Positions 25,601 to 37,100 of a stretch of 64,000 nt of DNA are shown here, in pieces. Source of the stretch: Sipunculus nudus (Eukaryota; Annelida; Sipuncula; Golfingiida; Sipunculidae); NCBI GenBank assembly GCA_026874595.1, contig CM049306.1, forward strand, positions 14,033,019 to 14,097,018. The letters run 5' to 3'. The position numbers and the translations under genes were made by a program. Below the pieces are notes generated by a model. That model was not told the origin of the DNA and did not search any database. It saw only the letters and a program-made list of their open reading frames with translations. Position 1 is the stretch's first letter; every line of letters starts with the position of its first letter.

Positions 25601-28600
25601 TAATTTTTTACTGGAATTAACTGTCAATTTCACACCTGGTGAAGTTTTTACTCTTCTGAAGTAAAGAATTACTTATCTGATGAACATTCACACTTTCATT
25701 TTGCAATACACTACTTTGTGGACACAATTAAATGTGCACTTTAATCATTGTAACCCTGGTGGTACAATACAAAATCTAAAATGTAGCACAGCCTAGAATA
25801 AGAATGAATCAAATACAGAAAATTATAACATTCATCTAGTTTAAGCACCAGTTGGGGGGGGGGGAGTGCAGGGCAGAAGGGAGCCAAGGCAAGCTGCCTG
25901 GAGAGGGGGTTACATAATACAAGTGAAGGCTGTACTACTTGGTGGGCCTGATGTAAACAACACTTGACATGGTGTATGAAAACTTGAATAAAAGCTTCTT
26001 TTTTCAATCAATTCCATTGAAATTTCAGATTTTAAAAGATTAAATCCTTATGTATATGTATATATGCTGTGAAAATTAAATCAACAGTGCTTACAGGGAA
26101 AAAACGTGCCATAGCCAAAGTTGGACAAAATTTAAGGTATTGATCTTTTATTTATACTAATAACTTTAAAAATTTGTAAAATTCAGATCTAATTTTGGGT
26201 TAACAATTTATTCTTGATTTAATAAAGTTCTATCCCTGAAAAAAAGTCTTCCAGCTTCTCATGTTAAGTGAGTAAATATATTTCCTGATTTAAAAAAAAA
26301 TTGCATTATATTTGGACCCATAACTTCAAAATAATACTCAATACTGACCTAATTTTTGGTATGTTAACAGAAAATGTATGGAAGAACATGAATACTAAAA
26401 ATAATCAAAAACAGACCAGTGAGTTCAATATGAGGCAGCCTTGAAGTGTAACAATGGCTTTTTTTATGGAAAACGGAGGTTTTTCCTTATTATTTCGAAG
26501 GAACGAAGTCCTAGTGACACAATTTTTGGTATGGTAGGAGATTTTGTGGACATCTAACTGTATGCAAAATTTTGGATTCATAGGTCCAACAGTGTCCAAA
26601 CGTGCCCTGTTAACGGCTGGACAGTCGGACGGACGGACAACTGACCACGACTATAGCTCAGATAACTTATAGTCAGCTGCTCTTAAAATAATATGAGAAA
26701 TATTTGTATTGTCTAATGCATTTCTGTCTTATGCCATTCCAGAGTAGATTACTTGCATCAGGACATAATGGTGAAGTTGTTCTGGAGACCCTCCAGAATC
26801 TTCCACGAGGACGGGTACAACACAATGATTTCTCTCACTTGGGCATCATGGGCGCTCAAGAAACTGCATCACTCTCTGATCACCTTGACAACGTATCTGT
26901 CATCAGTGCCACAGCAGCTGTACATGTTCCATATGCCCAGGTATATTTTATATGCTCATTAAAATATGTAATTGAATTGTGCTATTACTATTATATGTAT
27001 ACTTTATTTGTTTTACATGGATTGTACAGCTAGTTATAGTAACTAATACAAGGCACTCTCCATGGCTCGGATGTTGGTGCTCGGTAGTCTTTAATGACAT
27101 TAGTTCATTAGAGAACAAAGTGGTTTACACATTTGCATGTTTCTCTGTGAAAACAGTCACAAATATTATTATATTATTATAAGAGACAAATTATTAATAA
27201 GTAAAATAAATTTTAAAATTTGAATTGTGGAGTTCGAATCAGTAACCTTCATGTACATGTATGTGATATACTTAGCAATCTCATGAAAACTGATCCACAT
27301 TAAACTTTGATAGTGTCTGCCTTGGCCCATATCCCAGCCCTCCACACTTTCTTGGAGATTAGTTCAGCAGATATTGTGTACTCCTTTTAACAGACTAATA
27401 AACCTGACAAACTAACAAACCAGGGTGAAAACATTGAGGCAATAACTAACAACTTAATAAATTATTTGATGGAGCATATTAAAAAAAATTTAACTATCTT
27501 ATTTTTCAGAGTAATGCTGTGATGAGCAGAGAGCTACAAGCTTTGAAATCCCAGATGCAAGAACTTAAGAATATGATGCGTATGAGCTTTGACCTACAAC
27601 TTGACATCCAAAGGGCAATACGACAGGAAGTGGCTGCAGCAGTGTCTTCAGCAATCAGTAAGATATGTTTTGTAAAATACAATATAAGAAGTTGCACCAA
27701 TATTGCAGCTCTTCCAGTGTGGTGCAGTAACTGTAATGATTGTCATTTTAAGCACAGCCGGTTAGCTTTATAAAAACTTTCAAAGAATAATAGTTGGCAA
27801 AATTTTTAAACAATGTTCCATTCTTATTCGAAAGAAATGTTAGGTAATATTGTCCTGCTGGGCATTAGAAGGCACATTGGTTTCTGGTGAAAAATCACTT
27901 AAGTTTTATTGGTGCTTATTTGTAAAAATTTTCCGATATTTCCTTTAAAATACTGTCACATGATTGTGGGCATTGATTTGAAAAACCTATTTCCTTTCTT
28001 TTTAAATCTCTTCAGTGTGAATCAAGGAACATTTAATGATCGAGCCATTCTTTCAATTTAAATTTAAGCATCACTTAGCCCTCTATGGTAACATAATATT
28101 TACTATACAGTGAAAACCAACAATTATGACAACTTTGGGGACTGACCAAACTGGCCTTAACTTTGGGGTGGTCGCAATTGTTGGTTGCTAGCAGGGTGGG
28201 GTTCAACTGTATTAATAACCAATACTCTCCTTGTGTTTATTCAGCCCTGATTTAATCTTTTAGAAATTTTCAAGTACATTTTAAAAAATGTGCCCAACAT
28301 TTTAGCTTCAAAGTATAAAACATCGACTGTATTATCTTTATTTATTCTGAGCCATGTGATGAAATACATGTTTTGTTGGAGTTTTTAGGAATTTCCTTTT
28401 TTAATCCAGGTGGGACCAGTGGACCAGTTGCAGCCTCCAGTCCTCTTTCACAGCCAGTCAATGAGAACAAGTGTCTGATCTGCCTTGGTAAAGACGCAGA
28501 TTCCGTCCTCTACCAGTGTGGCCATCTGTGTTGCTGTTACACGTGTGGGATGGAGTTAAAATCCCGGAGTGCACACTGCCCAGTCTGTCGAGCTCCCATC

Positions 28601-28630
28601 AGAGATATCATAAGAGCATACAAGTGCTGA
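22392..28630 (+). CDS. RING-finger protein, probable E3 ubiquitin ligase (seven coding exons)
   Basis: Spliced gene with coding exons 22392-22630, 23086-23471, 23766-23922, 24408-24546, 26743-26940, 27510-27657 and 28410-28630. Together they make 496 codons with stop, so 495 residues, and all phases agree. The C-terminus (residues 444-482) is a C3HC4 RING: C444, C447, C459, H461, C465, C468, C479, C482, the kind that recruits E2 enzymes for ubiquitin transfer. Upstream lie conserved-looking short helical blocks (ELRRLQ near 85, WENIADIQRENLVAEISDLVHQQLVT around 265-290), a Pro/Ala/Ser/Arg-rich linker (210-250) and a likely coiled coil (374-420). I recognise the general type from mollusc RING proteins with the same spaced blocks, but know no named orthologue. 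Substrate and cellular role are unknown. Confidence 0.88.
23086..23471 (+). CDS. RING gene exon 2 (residues 80-208)
   Basis: Acceptor CATTTCAG ends at 23085; the split codon gives Asn, then EIMFELRRLQHGERPVTGQS. A second block, RRPVSSLLQSALFRRQLENT, looks like a repeat of the block found in exon 4. Donor GTAATT at 23472. Confidence 0.88.
23766..23922 (+). CDS. RING gene exon 3 (Pro/Ala/Arg-rich linker)
   Basis: Acceptor TACTGCAG ends at 23765. The product is low-complexity: AARPTPAARSSRPASRPTPA and ending HQWVQQQPQD. Donor GTATGG at 23923. It is probably a disordered spacer. Confidence 0.85.
24408..24546 (+). CDS. RING gene exon 4
   Basis: Acceptor TTGATAG ends at 24407. Encodes VLPAWENIADIQRENLVAEI and LVTSALESDFRQRMESHVQ, amphipathic helix-like and the most recognisable part upstream of the RING. 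Donor GTAAAA at 24547, phase zero. Confidence 0.88.
24823..26683 (+). mobile_element. Family A repeat in RING gene intron 4
   Basis: Left end AAACAAGTTACCCATTGGTC then GCTCAGCTGAAG; right end CTATAGCTCAGATAACTTATA then GTCAGCTGCTCTTA. It shares long stretches with 36236-38055, including a G tract at 25854-25864 at the same place. About 1.9 kb. Confidence 0.85.
26743..26940 (+). CDS. RING gene exon 5
   Basis: Acceptor CATTCCAG ends at 26742; 66 whole codons from SRLLASGHNGE to VHVPYAQ; donor GTATAT at 26941. No domain recognised. The 2.2 kb intron before it holds a family A copy. Confidence 0.85.
27510..27657 (+). CDS. RING gene exon 6 (coiled coil)
   Basis: Acceptor TTTTTCAG ends at 27509. 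Encodes a heptad-like helix, SRELQALKSQMQELKNMMRM then DLQLDIQRAIRQEVAAAVS, consistent with dimerisation ahead of the RING. Donor GTAAGA at 27658. Confidence 0.88.
28108..28209. mobile_element. Mariner-type MITE with CAGT ends
   Basis: A short element in RING gene intron 6, bounded by TA-CAGTGAAAACC and GGGGTTCAACTG-TA, with internal partly palindromic text about a GGGGTGGTCGC motif. TA flanks and CAGT ends are typical of Tc1/mariner MITEs. Non-coding. Confidence 0.6.
28410..28630 (+). CDS. RING gene exon 7 (RING domain and stop)
   Basis: Acceptor TTAATCCAG ends at 28409. After a Ser/Pro linker come the C3HC4 residues: KCLICLG, QCGHLCCCYTCG and CPVCRAPI, ending RDIIRAYKC before TGA at 28628-28630. 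The short tail after the RING is common in RINGs of the IAP/neuralized style. Confidence 0.95.
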
Positions 28631-31071
28631 TCACAAACACTGACTCACATGCACAAATCTTTATTCTCATGGGATTGGTCAAGAACTGCTGGTATTGAAG
28701 GACACTTGGCCTTAAGTAGGACTGAAACGGGTAGAAAATTTTGGACTCGAGTAATGAATAGTAATAATAAGTTATCCTAATGATATGTTATCATTAGAAA
28801 TGAATATGCAGCAATCTACATTTAAAGAGCAAATTTTGTAACGCTTTTACTTCAAATAAGGTTATGCAACTTTTCATTAGAATGTAAGCAAAGGTGGAAA
28901 GGTAGTGGAAGTAATTTTGACATGCAAAATACTAACGATGCATATACACTTACATACACAGACTGAGCCATTAATACATGACTGCGTCACTCGGTAAGCA
29001 TTTTACTTGACTGATGTGGCCACCTTGACATCTGGGTAAACTCTTTTTAAGTTTAATGTCAAACGGAAAACTACTCCTAATTCATACACATCATAACTAA
29101 CAGACAGACCGACAATTATACATCTTAACCAAAGCAAATATATGCTCTAAATTCCACAAGCACTCAAGTTTTGACATGGGACTTGAGCAATGAGTAAAAA
29201 ATATCAGCTTTGAGTACCTGAGTATTTGACTTAACACAAGCCACTGACATGTACATCCTGGGTGATGTCATATGACTGGTCACACACACGTCTGAGATGT
29301 AGTGCACATTGGTCCTTAAACTGGTTTTCTAAGGTTTGTACTCACAAAAGGAATATAACTGGCCATTAAGGATGCAGATCTACATGCCCTTGATAAGACG
29401 CATATATGCAAGCCAAGTTCTGCTTCTGTAAACCCTCTACGTTGAATTATGGTCATTGGCAATAAGATTCAACAATATATATTATTATTAATATATATTA
29501 TTAGAGTAAAAAATGTTTTGACAGTTTTAAAAACATTTTTTAGTTGAAAGCCTTGCATCTTACTGATCTGTACCTTACCTAGAGAGACTAGTGAAAAAAT
29601 TATTTAATTTAATCACCACCTTTAGTGTCATTACATCACTGGGAAGTGGCTGATTCCACAAAAACAAAGAATTTTCAACTTGGCTGCATATTCAGGTTAT
29701 ATAGTACCATTATTTCTATACAAGGATATAAGCTTAAACATTAATTTTACTGTGCATTTCTATATGAACTGTTGTGTTGCTTTATAAAACATATGGTCTG
29801 ACAGAGTCGCAAGGTGTATAATATACATCTGTACAAATGGCCTATTGTAAATTTCAAAATGTAGGGTGAATGAACAAATGAATGAATGAAAATGTTCGGA
29901 GATGGCTGAATTAATATTCTAATTCACTCAATTCAGCAAGTGTTTGACCAAAAAGTATCAAGAAAACTTTACCTGTCACATCATCAAAGTGCAAGTAACA
30001 TTCCAGTGAAAAGGCAAATTTATTGATTAGCACTGATTCCCTAATATTACACTAATTGGAATAATAACTACAATATTTGTGACATTAAGATACATACAGA
30101 TATAGCATTTGAAGTTTTTAGTACGAAAACATTTTTAAAATCAAGGTGGACCATTTGAGGTTACTAACTTACTTCGGTCAGTATTTCCTCATGCAGTATA
30201 TTTTCACTGTAGCAACTTTTTTACTTTGGGCATATTATTATTACTTTTTTCTTTTATCATGGAACACTGTTGTTTCATGAATATCTGAGATACCGGTATC
30301 TTGAGAAACTGATGTTTATTATTTTAATACCAAAAACTGTTATTATACTACCAAATATATACAGTGTACATTTTTTTATAAATATCATATGAAATATGTT
30401 TTGTTTTCTTGTTTGAACTGGAAATACATGTACATGTATGTTGATATATTTGATGTTACATGTTAGACAATTGTCTGTTTTAAATTTACATTTATCTGAA
30501 TATTTGACATTCACAGATATTTGTTTACATTCCTGTTTACTTAAATTATGACCATTCTGAAATTTTCTAATTTATGTTTACCTGGAATTCTACTTCTTTG
30601 GAAAAACTAAAACATGAAAACAAACACACCTCTCTGATCTAATAGAATCTCTTTATTTTTTATTTGACACGTTGAATGTATGGTCAATATGAAAGTAACA
30701 ATACAGATCTTCAACTCATTTTTCCTGTTTTGATATAAACTTGAATGTAATCAAAAGTGCCTTTTACATGACATGACTGAAAAGATGCATGCACCAGACA
30801 ACAATGCTTACAGGTATCCAAATTATGAAAGACATAATGACATATTTGTTATAGAGATTTCTTAATACCTTGAAAGTGACAGTTTGTAAAAAAATGCAAA
30901 CTTCATATAAACAGAAGTCTATGAAGAATGAGACCAATTACTGAATATGTGAAAACTGACCCATGGGTCAAGATCCTCAGATATAAGTGTTGCTAATAAG
31001 CAGAAGAAAGAATACCTAATTAATATCTGGATTTATTGTTTTATAGTATGAAGTTTCAAATTCCAACAGTA
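28631..31071. other. Intergenic region between convergent genes, 3' sequence of the RING gene
   Basis: Begins with the 3' untranslated region of the RING gene; its end cannot be fixed. AT-rich, no exon recognised. A decayed family A left end (GACCCATGGGTCAAG then CTCAG) is visible near 30958-30986. Confidence 0.5.
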
Positions 31072-31723
31072 ACTAGATATTTCTTGGCACCACGAATGCC
31101 ATAGTATCCCCAGACAATTAATCCCCCCCCCCCTTTAAGAATAGGCCCCCGATCTTCAGCAACAATTAATATCAGACCACATTCTTTGAAAAGGTCACTC
31201 TCATAGAAAAGGTCATGACCCAAATTTCAATATACATCATCCCATAACCAATGTCTATGTATATGCATAATATGAAAGAAATCTGTCCATTAGTTTTTGA
31301 CTTATAATGCTCATAGTACTGTTAAGTGGCAATGATGGGGTATTAAACGGCACAAAAACAAGTAAAAGAATAACAGGTGGTGCTATCAATTTCCGGTACA
31401 TGACAACACTATCCAATATCTTCGGTAAAGTAGATTTTGGACCAATCAATGCATCCCTTATTGAGATATTAATGATTTTGTGTGATTTTCCCCAAAATTT
31501 GACCTATTCAAGGTCAAGGACACTCTCCTAGACAAGGTCATGACCTCATTTTAAAAAGGCCTCGTCCTCTCACCCATATCTATACATATACCAAGTTTGG
31601 TAAACATCCATGAAATATTTTTTGAGTTATCGCGCCAACAAGATTTATATGCGGTGGTGGCGGCGGCGGCGGGGGGACCGGTATGAAAACATAGTATCCC
31701 CCGACTTTGTCTGGGGATACAAT
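31072..31723 (+). mobile_element. Family B repeat
   Basis: Starts ACTAGATATTTCTTGGCACC, with GCC and ATAGTATCCCCAGAC; ends GGCGGCGGCGGCGG then the hairpin GTATCCCCCGAC/GTCTGGGGATAC and AAT at 31723. The body is one shortened set of the units seen at 18563-20634. A C tract lies near 31126. Confidence 0.85.
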
Positions 31724-31868
31724 GATTTGTGACCTATTAATACTAGATGACCAACCAGCAAGTCTGACAACCAGTGTGGACATGTAACCATTGCTAAAGC
31801 TTGGCTGATTTTCAGTCAGCTCAGTTAAAACAAGTCCATGTACTTTAATTTTAACAAAAAATGATATA

Positions 31869-32040
31869 CAGAGGACCCCACAATTACCAGCACCTTGGGG
31901 ACTCACCAAAGTTGTCATATTTTGGAAGTGGTCATATTTGTGAAATTCTAAGATACCTTTATCATTTGGGACCACCAAAAAATGGTTGTTATTGTGGGGT
32001 GGTCACAACTGTGAGGTGGTCACAAGGCAGGATTCCACTG
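31869..32040. mobile_element. Mariner-type MITE, second copy
   Basis: Bounded by TA-CAGAGGACCCCAC and GGATTCCACTG-TA, with internal GGGGTGGTCACAA motifs like the copy at 28108. The first end has diverged. Confidence 0.55.
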
Positions 32041-32042
32041 TA

Positions 32043-33938
32043 CCATGCCTTTGTATGACTTTGAGCATCACTGTTTTTCCTGCAAGATTGAAATTTTAAT
32101 GAATTGTGTCATGGAATGAAATATACCTGGCTGTATTTAACACATGCTGATTTCCCATTAACACATAGCAACAGCACATCAAAGAAAATGAAGACACCAT
32201 TACAGACACCATCATGTTATAAAGATCAACCTTTAAAACTAGACCAAAGCTGGACCCGTCTAGCTGTGACAGTGTAACCATTTGAACAAATGCATATATG
32301 CATTCATGATCAATGTTCAGGAAATGGTTTACCTATAATTAGCATAAAACATGTAAATTCATTAACAAAATACTTTCCAAGATATAAGTCATGAAATCAT
32401 GCATATCCTTTTTAAGCTTACTAAGCTAACATTAGAGAGGAGATTAAAGGCCAGGTATTCTTGCAACCTGGAAACATGCTAACAAAAATCTATGTGAAAA
32501 TACAGTATGATTTAAACATTCTTTCATATAATATATTTATCCTTTAAATCTCAGCAAACTGTACCATATGAGCGGTGTGAACTGTGAAGTTTCATTATTT
32601 ATCCTTGCATGTAGCAACAATGAAAGAAGCGAAAGTATAACATATAAGCACCTGAGCCGCCACTCCATGGCACACTTTAAAGTTTAAACAGATCTCAACC
32701 CTAGAGACAAATATATCACAACCCTCATGACAATTTAGTTTATTCCATTAATATTTAAGGGTAACTTACCCAGAGTCTTTTCAGATCTAAGTTTCAAATT
32801 TAATTTTATGCATCAAAGCTGTTCTGCAAATGACACCTCATATATAATTTAGCTATACAGTGAAAATCATGGTTCTAACTGTGAGATTATAGATAGTCTA
32901 TACTGCTGCCTCCATTCTGAGATGATTCTATAATTCAAAACTAAATTCTCACCATGTCATATACCCTATGACTGGATTCTGTCTTTGTATGAAAGTCATT
33001 AGTTACAGATCCCTGCAAAATTTACATAAATCATCGGGAAAAGAACACTTTTGTCCTAAACCTCTGATGTGATGGATATAATGGGGTTCAACTTTATATT
33101 ATCTGTACTTAATTAAACCAGGGTTTTTTGGCAATTGATGGATGTAAATGCTCTATAATCTTTGGATATAAATACAGTTGTAAATTATATCAATTTTAAT
33201 ACATGTTAATGCAATAAATACCACATTACTTATCTGTCATAAACTCAACCACTACAGTTTGTATTGAACATTCTACATCGCTATAAATATTTATATAACA
33301 TCCGTTAAAAGTCACAACATTTAAACAATATAACATGTCATTCATAATATGTTTTGAAATAGAGTAAATGTCATATATTGCTTCACTTTGGTCCTATCAG
33401 TAAAACCATCAAGCCAACATGGCATGGAACATGCACCCTGAGATCCATAAAAACAAACACAGTACATTTCAAAGGTCCCATTCCTGTAACATAGGAGCCA
33501 AAAAAATATCAGCTGGTCTGGTATAGAGAATAATTATCTAAATTATATATAGATATAATATTTAGTTAATCTTACTCTCAAAGAGCAATGGCAATATCCA
33601 ATGGCATCAGTATGTCAACATGTAATAAATATACACAGCTGCAGCAACAAACATTATACATGTTTAATATATAATATGTATATAAACAACAATATTTATA
33701 TTTAATATTTCATAGGTGAAAAGTTTAATATACTAAGTTTAATTTACTGATATATTTCACAAGTTTCTAATAATTATGACATTGATGTATTTCACAGATT
33801 ATTATATGTATGTATTATATTATTGTTATATTAATATCAAACTGGTACATGCTGACTTAGAGATTTGGAAACAGTATACTAGAAGAAAATGTAAGCTGTT
33901 TGCTTCAGGTAGTTTTTTTAACATGATCAATTCCAAAC
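32043..33938. other. 3' side of the UspA gene
   Basis: Probably contains its 3' untranslated region on the minus strand. AT-rich; no exon seen. A solitary TACAGTGAAAA end near 32869 suggests a decayed mariner-type MITE. Confidence 0.4.
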
Positions 33939-34136
33939 TTAATTACCATCCCTGCATATAAGCACTGGACATGGAGCATGGTGGATGACATAATCACTCA
34001 CACTGCCGAGAATAGTGCGCCTCAGTTTACCCATTCCTCGAGTACCCATGACAATGATGTTTGCTTTTTCTGCCACTGCACACTTAATTATAAACTCTCC
34101 GGGCTTTTCAAAGTCACAGAGCACCTCTGGATCAAT
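33939..34136 (-). CDS. UspA gene exon 4 (ATP-binding signature and stop)
   Basis: Acceptor TTAATTTCAG ends at 34137. Encodes [52 protein letters not shown] and DGN before the stop. Confidence 0.95.
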   Translation of the reverse strand: MDPEVLCDFEKPGEFIIKCAVAEKANIIVMGTRGMGKLRRTILGSVSDYVIHHAPCPVLICRDGN

Positions 34137-37100
34137 CTGAAATTAAGCACAGAATAAAATTAAAGTAGACTTTGTTCAATCATGTGCAAAACATGCTGCA
34201 GTTGACATGAAAATGCAATGGACACACTTTGGGTACCATCTGCAATGTACTCCAGAGTTACATTTGCATTTTCCTTTCAAATGTGCCTATTTTCTCCAAT
34301 GACAAAGAAACACATTCACAGCATTCAAGCAGCTGCTGTAATTTGCATAGACCATTTTGTCCAGAGGTAAACGTCAGTCCAGGAACAAGGGACCCATGGG
34401 TCACGGAGCTCAGCTGATTGTGACAGTTATAACTGCACCACCATAGATTTTTTGAAGCTGCAATAAAAATCCTATCCTCAGTGCTCAGGAACTAGGGCTC
34501 AATGACTGGGGGGAGTTACAACACCTTTGGATATAATACAGACTACAGAAAAAGTCAGTGGTGCTTACAGGGACTGGTGGGAGTTACAGCACCTCTGCAT
34601 ATATGTAAAGGATAAAATTTAATTTAAATGAAATTATGTTTTAAATATTTAAAAACAGGCAGAGAGACGGAAAACAAAGCAAATAACTTTAATTTCCATT
34701 TTACTGAGACATGAAAATAATGAACAAATATTTGCATTAGATCCTATTTTATTTTGTAAAGTCAATTTTTTTTAAGTTTTTTAAATTTTACTATATATTT
34801 ACAGTAAAGCATATATATCTGAATATTTAAATTGATTCACAAATCTAAATTGCATCAATATTTATACTTAATTTAGTCAGGTAACATCACATTATGCACA
34901 CAGATATATATATTTTTTTTATAAAATATAATTTTTAAATTTGCAAAGCAATAAATATATGAAAATAACACTCCAGAACTCCCAATTTTAAAATGCCCCT
35001 TTTTTATCCATGATTTGTTTCATATTTAATCAAATTATGCCTACTGATTGGTTAAATTATATTTTGTTTAATTATTTAAAAGGAAATTATTTCCTAAAAA
35101 TGCTACATCAGAATAATGTGGCATCTCTTGGATTTCTTCTTGAATTAATATTTATAATTATAATTGTGCACATTGGATCAAAAACAGCTTTACATTTAAA
35201 GAAATACACTTGACAATAACAAACCATGTATTGCAATATAATTGGTGATGGTGGTAGTGGGGGGGGGGGGAGCTGGGGGAAGGGGGGGGGGGGGGTGTTG
35301 TTAGGGCAGGGCCCATGAGAATAAGTGTATTTTTATTACAGCAGGGGTGTTCTGCCAGTGCTGCATCACTAATAAGGTTACCTAGGCAAGGCTGTAATGA
35401 GCAAGAGTGGGGTCCTCAATATACAAAATGCAAATACATTAGAGCATCTGAAAAACTTCAATAATTAGAATAATTTTTAAGCTTTTACTTTTAAATTTCA
35501 GAATTCAACAGATTAAATCCACATGTATCTCAGCTGTGAACAATAAATTAAATATACTTAAGAGAAAACAAGGGACCCGTGGGTCACGGCGCTCAGCTGA
35601 TCTTGATTGGACTATAAATGTTTCTCCACTGTGATACTATATCGAGTCGATAAAGCTTATGAATATCATGGACATGCTGGGCTATTATAAAGGAATGAAA
35701 TGTAATATGTGAGTTAATGATAAATGAAATTACCTGACTGATGGATTAATAGAGTAAAATATAGTGGTTTATTTTTTTATTTATTTAGGAGGGGTTGAAA
35801 ATTGTGATATATTTGAGCAAATATCAATGCAATGACAGCAGTAATAAGCAGTAGTAGAATGATGATAAGGCTATTTGTTGAAGGATCTAAAGTGTATGGA
35901 AGTCTGCAAGCTTTCAATTTGACAGATATGATGTTATGATTAACTATGCTGAAGAAGGGATTTATGAATTTGTGACTATATGACACAATATCTCTTTAGT
36001 CTTGACAAGGTACATTATTGTGATGCCCACTATGTCTACATATTACACAATATTGACATAATTTCTGGCATGTACATAAGTACCTATGGACGAATAGTTA
36101 ATACAAAATATTAAAGTATAAATATATCTGATTCATCTTGTTCTTGTTTACTGAGGCTGACCTTGGGATGGGATTCAGAGAAGGGAAAAGTGAGGGCAGC
36201 ACAAAGGTGGATGTAGAAATATGCTATTGTAATTTTTTTCATTTATATAAGAATATGAGAAGCTAAGAGGAAAGGGGCCCTCCTACTAGGTTAAAGTAAA
36301 GTTCTAAATATATGATTGCAAACTAATACTCTGACAAGACTGTCATGAAGAAAAACAGTAAAAGTTTTGAGATACTGTGATGCATATGAAAATTAACAGA
36401 TGGACAGGCAAGTGGACAGAATGGACTAATACCTTTATTTCACTTTCAAGGGAATAATGCATTTAAGTCTATATATAAGCCTATTTTTTAGCATATCCAC
36501 TTTTTCCATTAAGAAGTTTTTATCTGAATCATTATTTTTTATTCACAAGTTTTATAAATTTTTAATAAAAAAACCCTGAAAATATAAGTTAAAATATTAG
36601 AATTGTTGCAAAAGTTGCAATCATTATATATCCAGAGTGTAGCTCATATTGGGTCATATTATGCATACACATATATTTTATTATTTTTAAATCACATATG
36701 TTTAAACTGAATTTAAAAGAAAATAATGCCACAACATGGCATCTACAAGATTATTCCTTGAATCACTATTGAAAAGTTTTGCACATTGGAGTTTTCAGTA
36801 TATGCTTAATTTTATTCACTGAAATAAAATAAAAGATTCAGTAAATTTGATAAAATAAAACATCTTTTCAAATAAAGTATACACAGTTGGTTGAATGAGG
36901 GACAAACAATATCATTGTGCTAATTACTATCCCAGCTTTAATTTATTACTGGAATTAATAGTCAATTTTACACCTGGTGAAGTTTTTACTCTTCTGAAGT
37001 AAGGAATTACTTATCTGATGAATATCCACACTTTCATAGCAATACACCACTTTGTGGCCACAATTAAATGTGCACTTTAATCATTGTAACCCTGGTGGTA

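Noticed and set aside
33939-34136. Bacterial contamination or recent bacterial transfer for the UspA exon
   Set aside because: The gene has four exons with consistent phases and animal splice sites.
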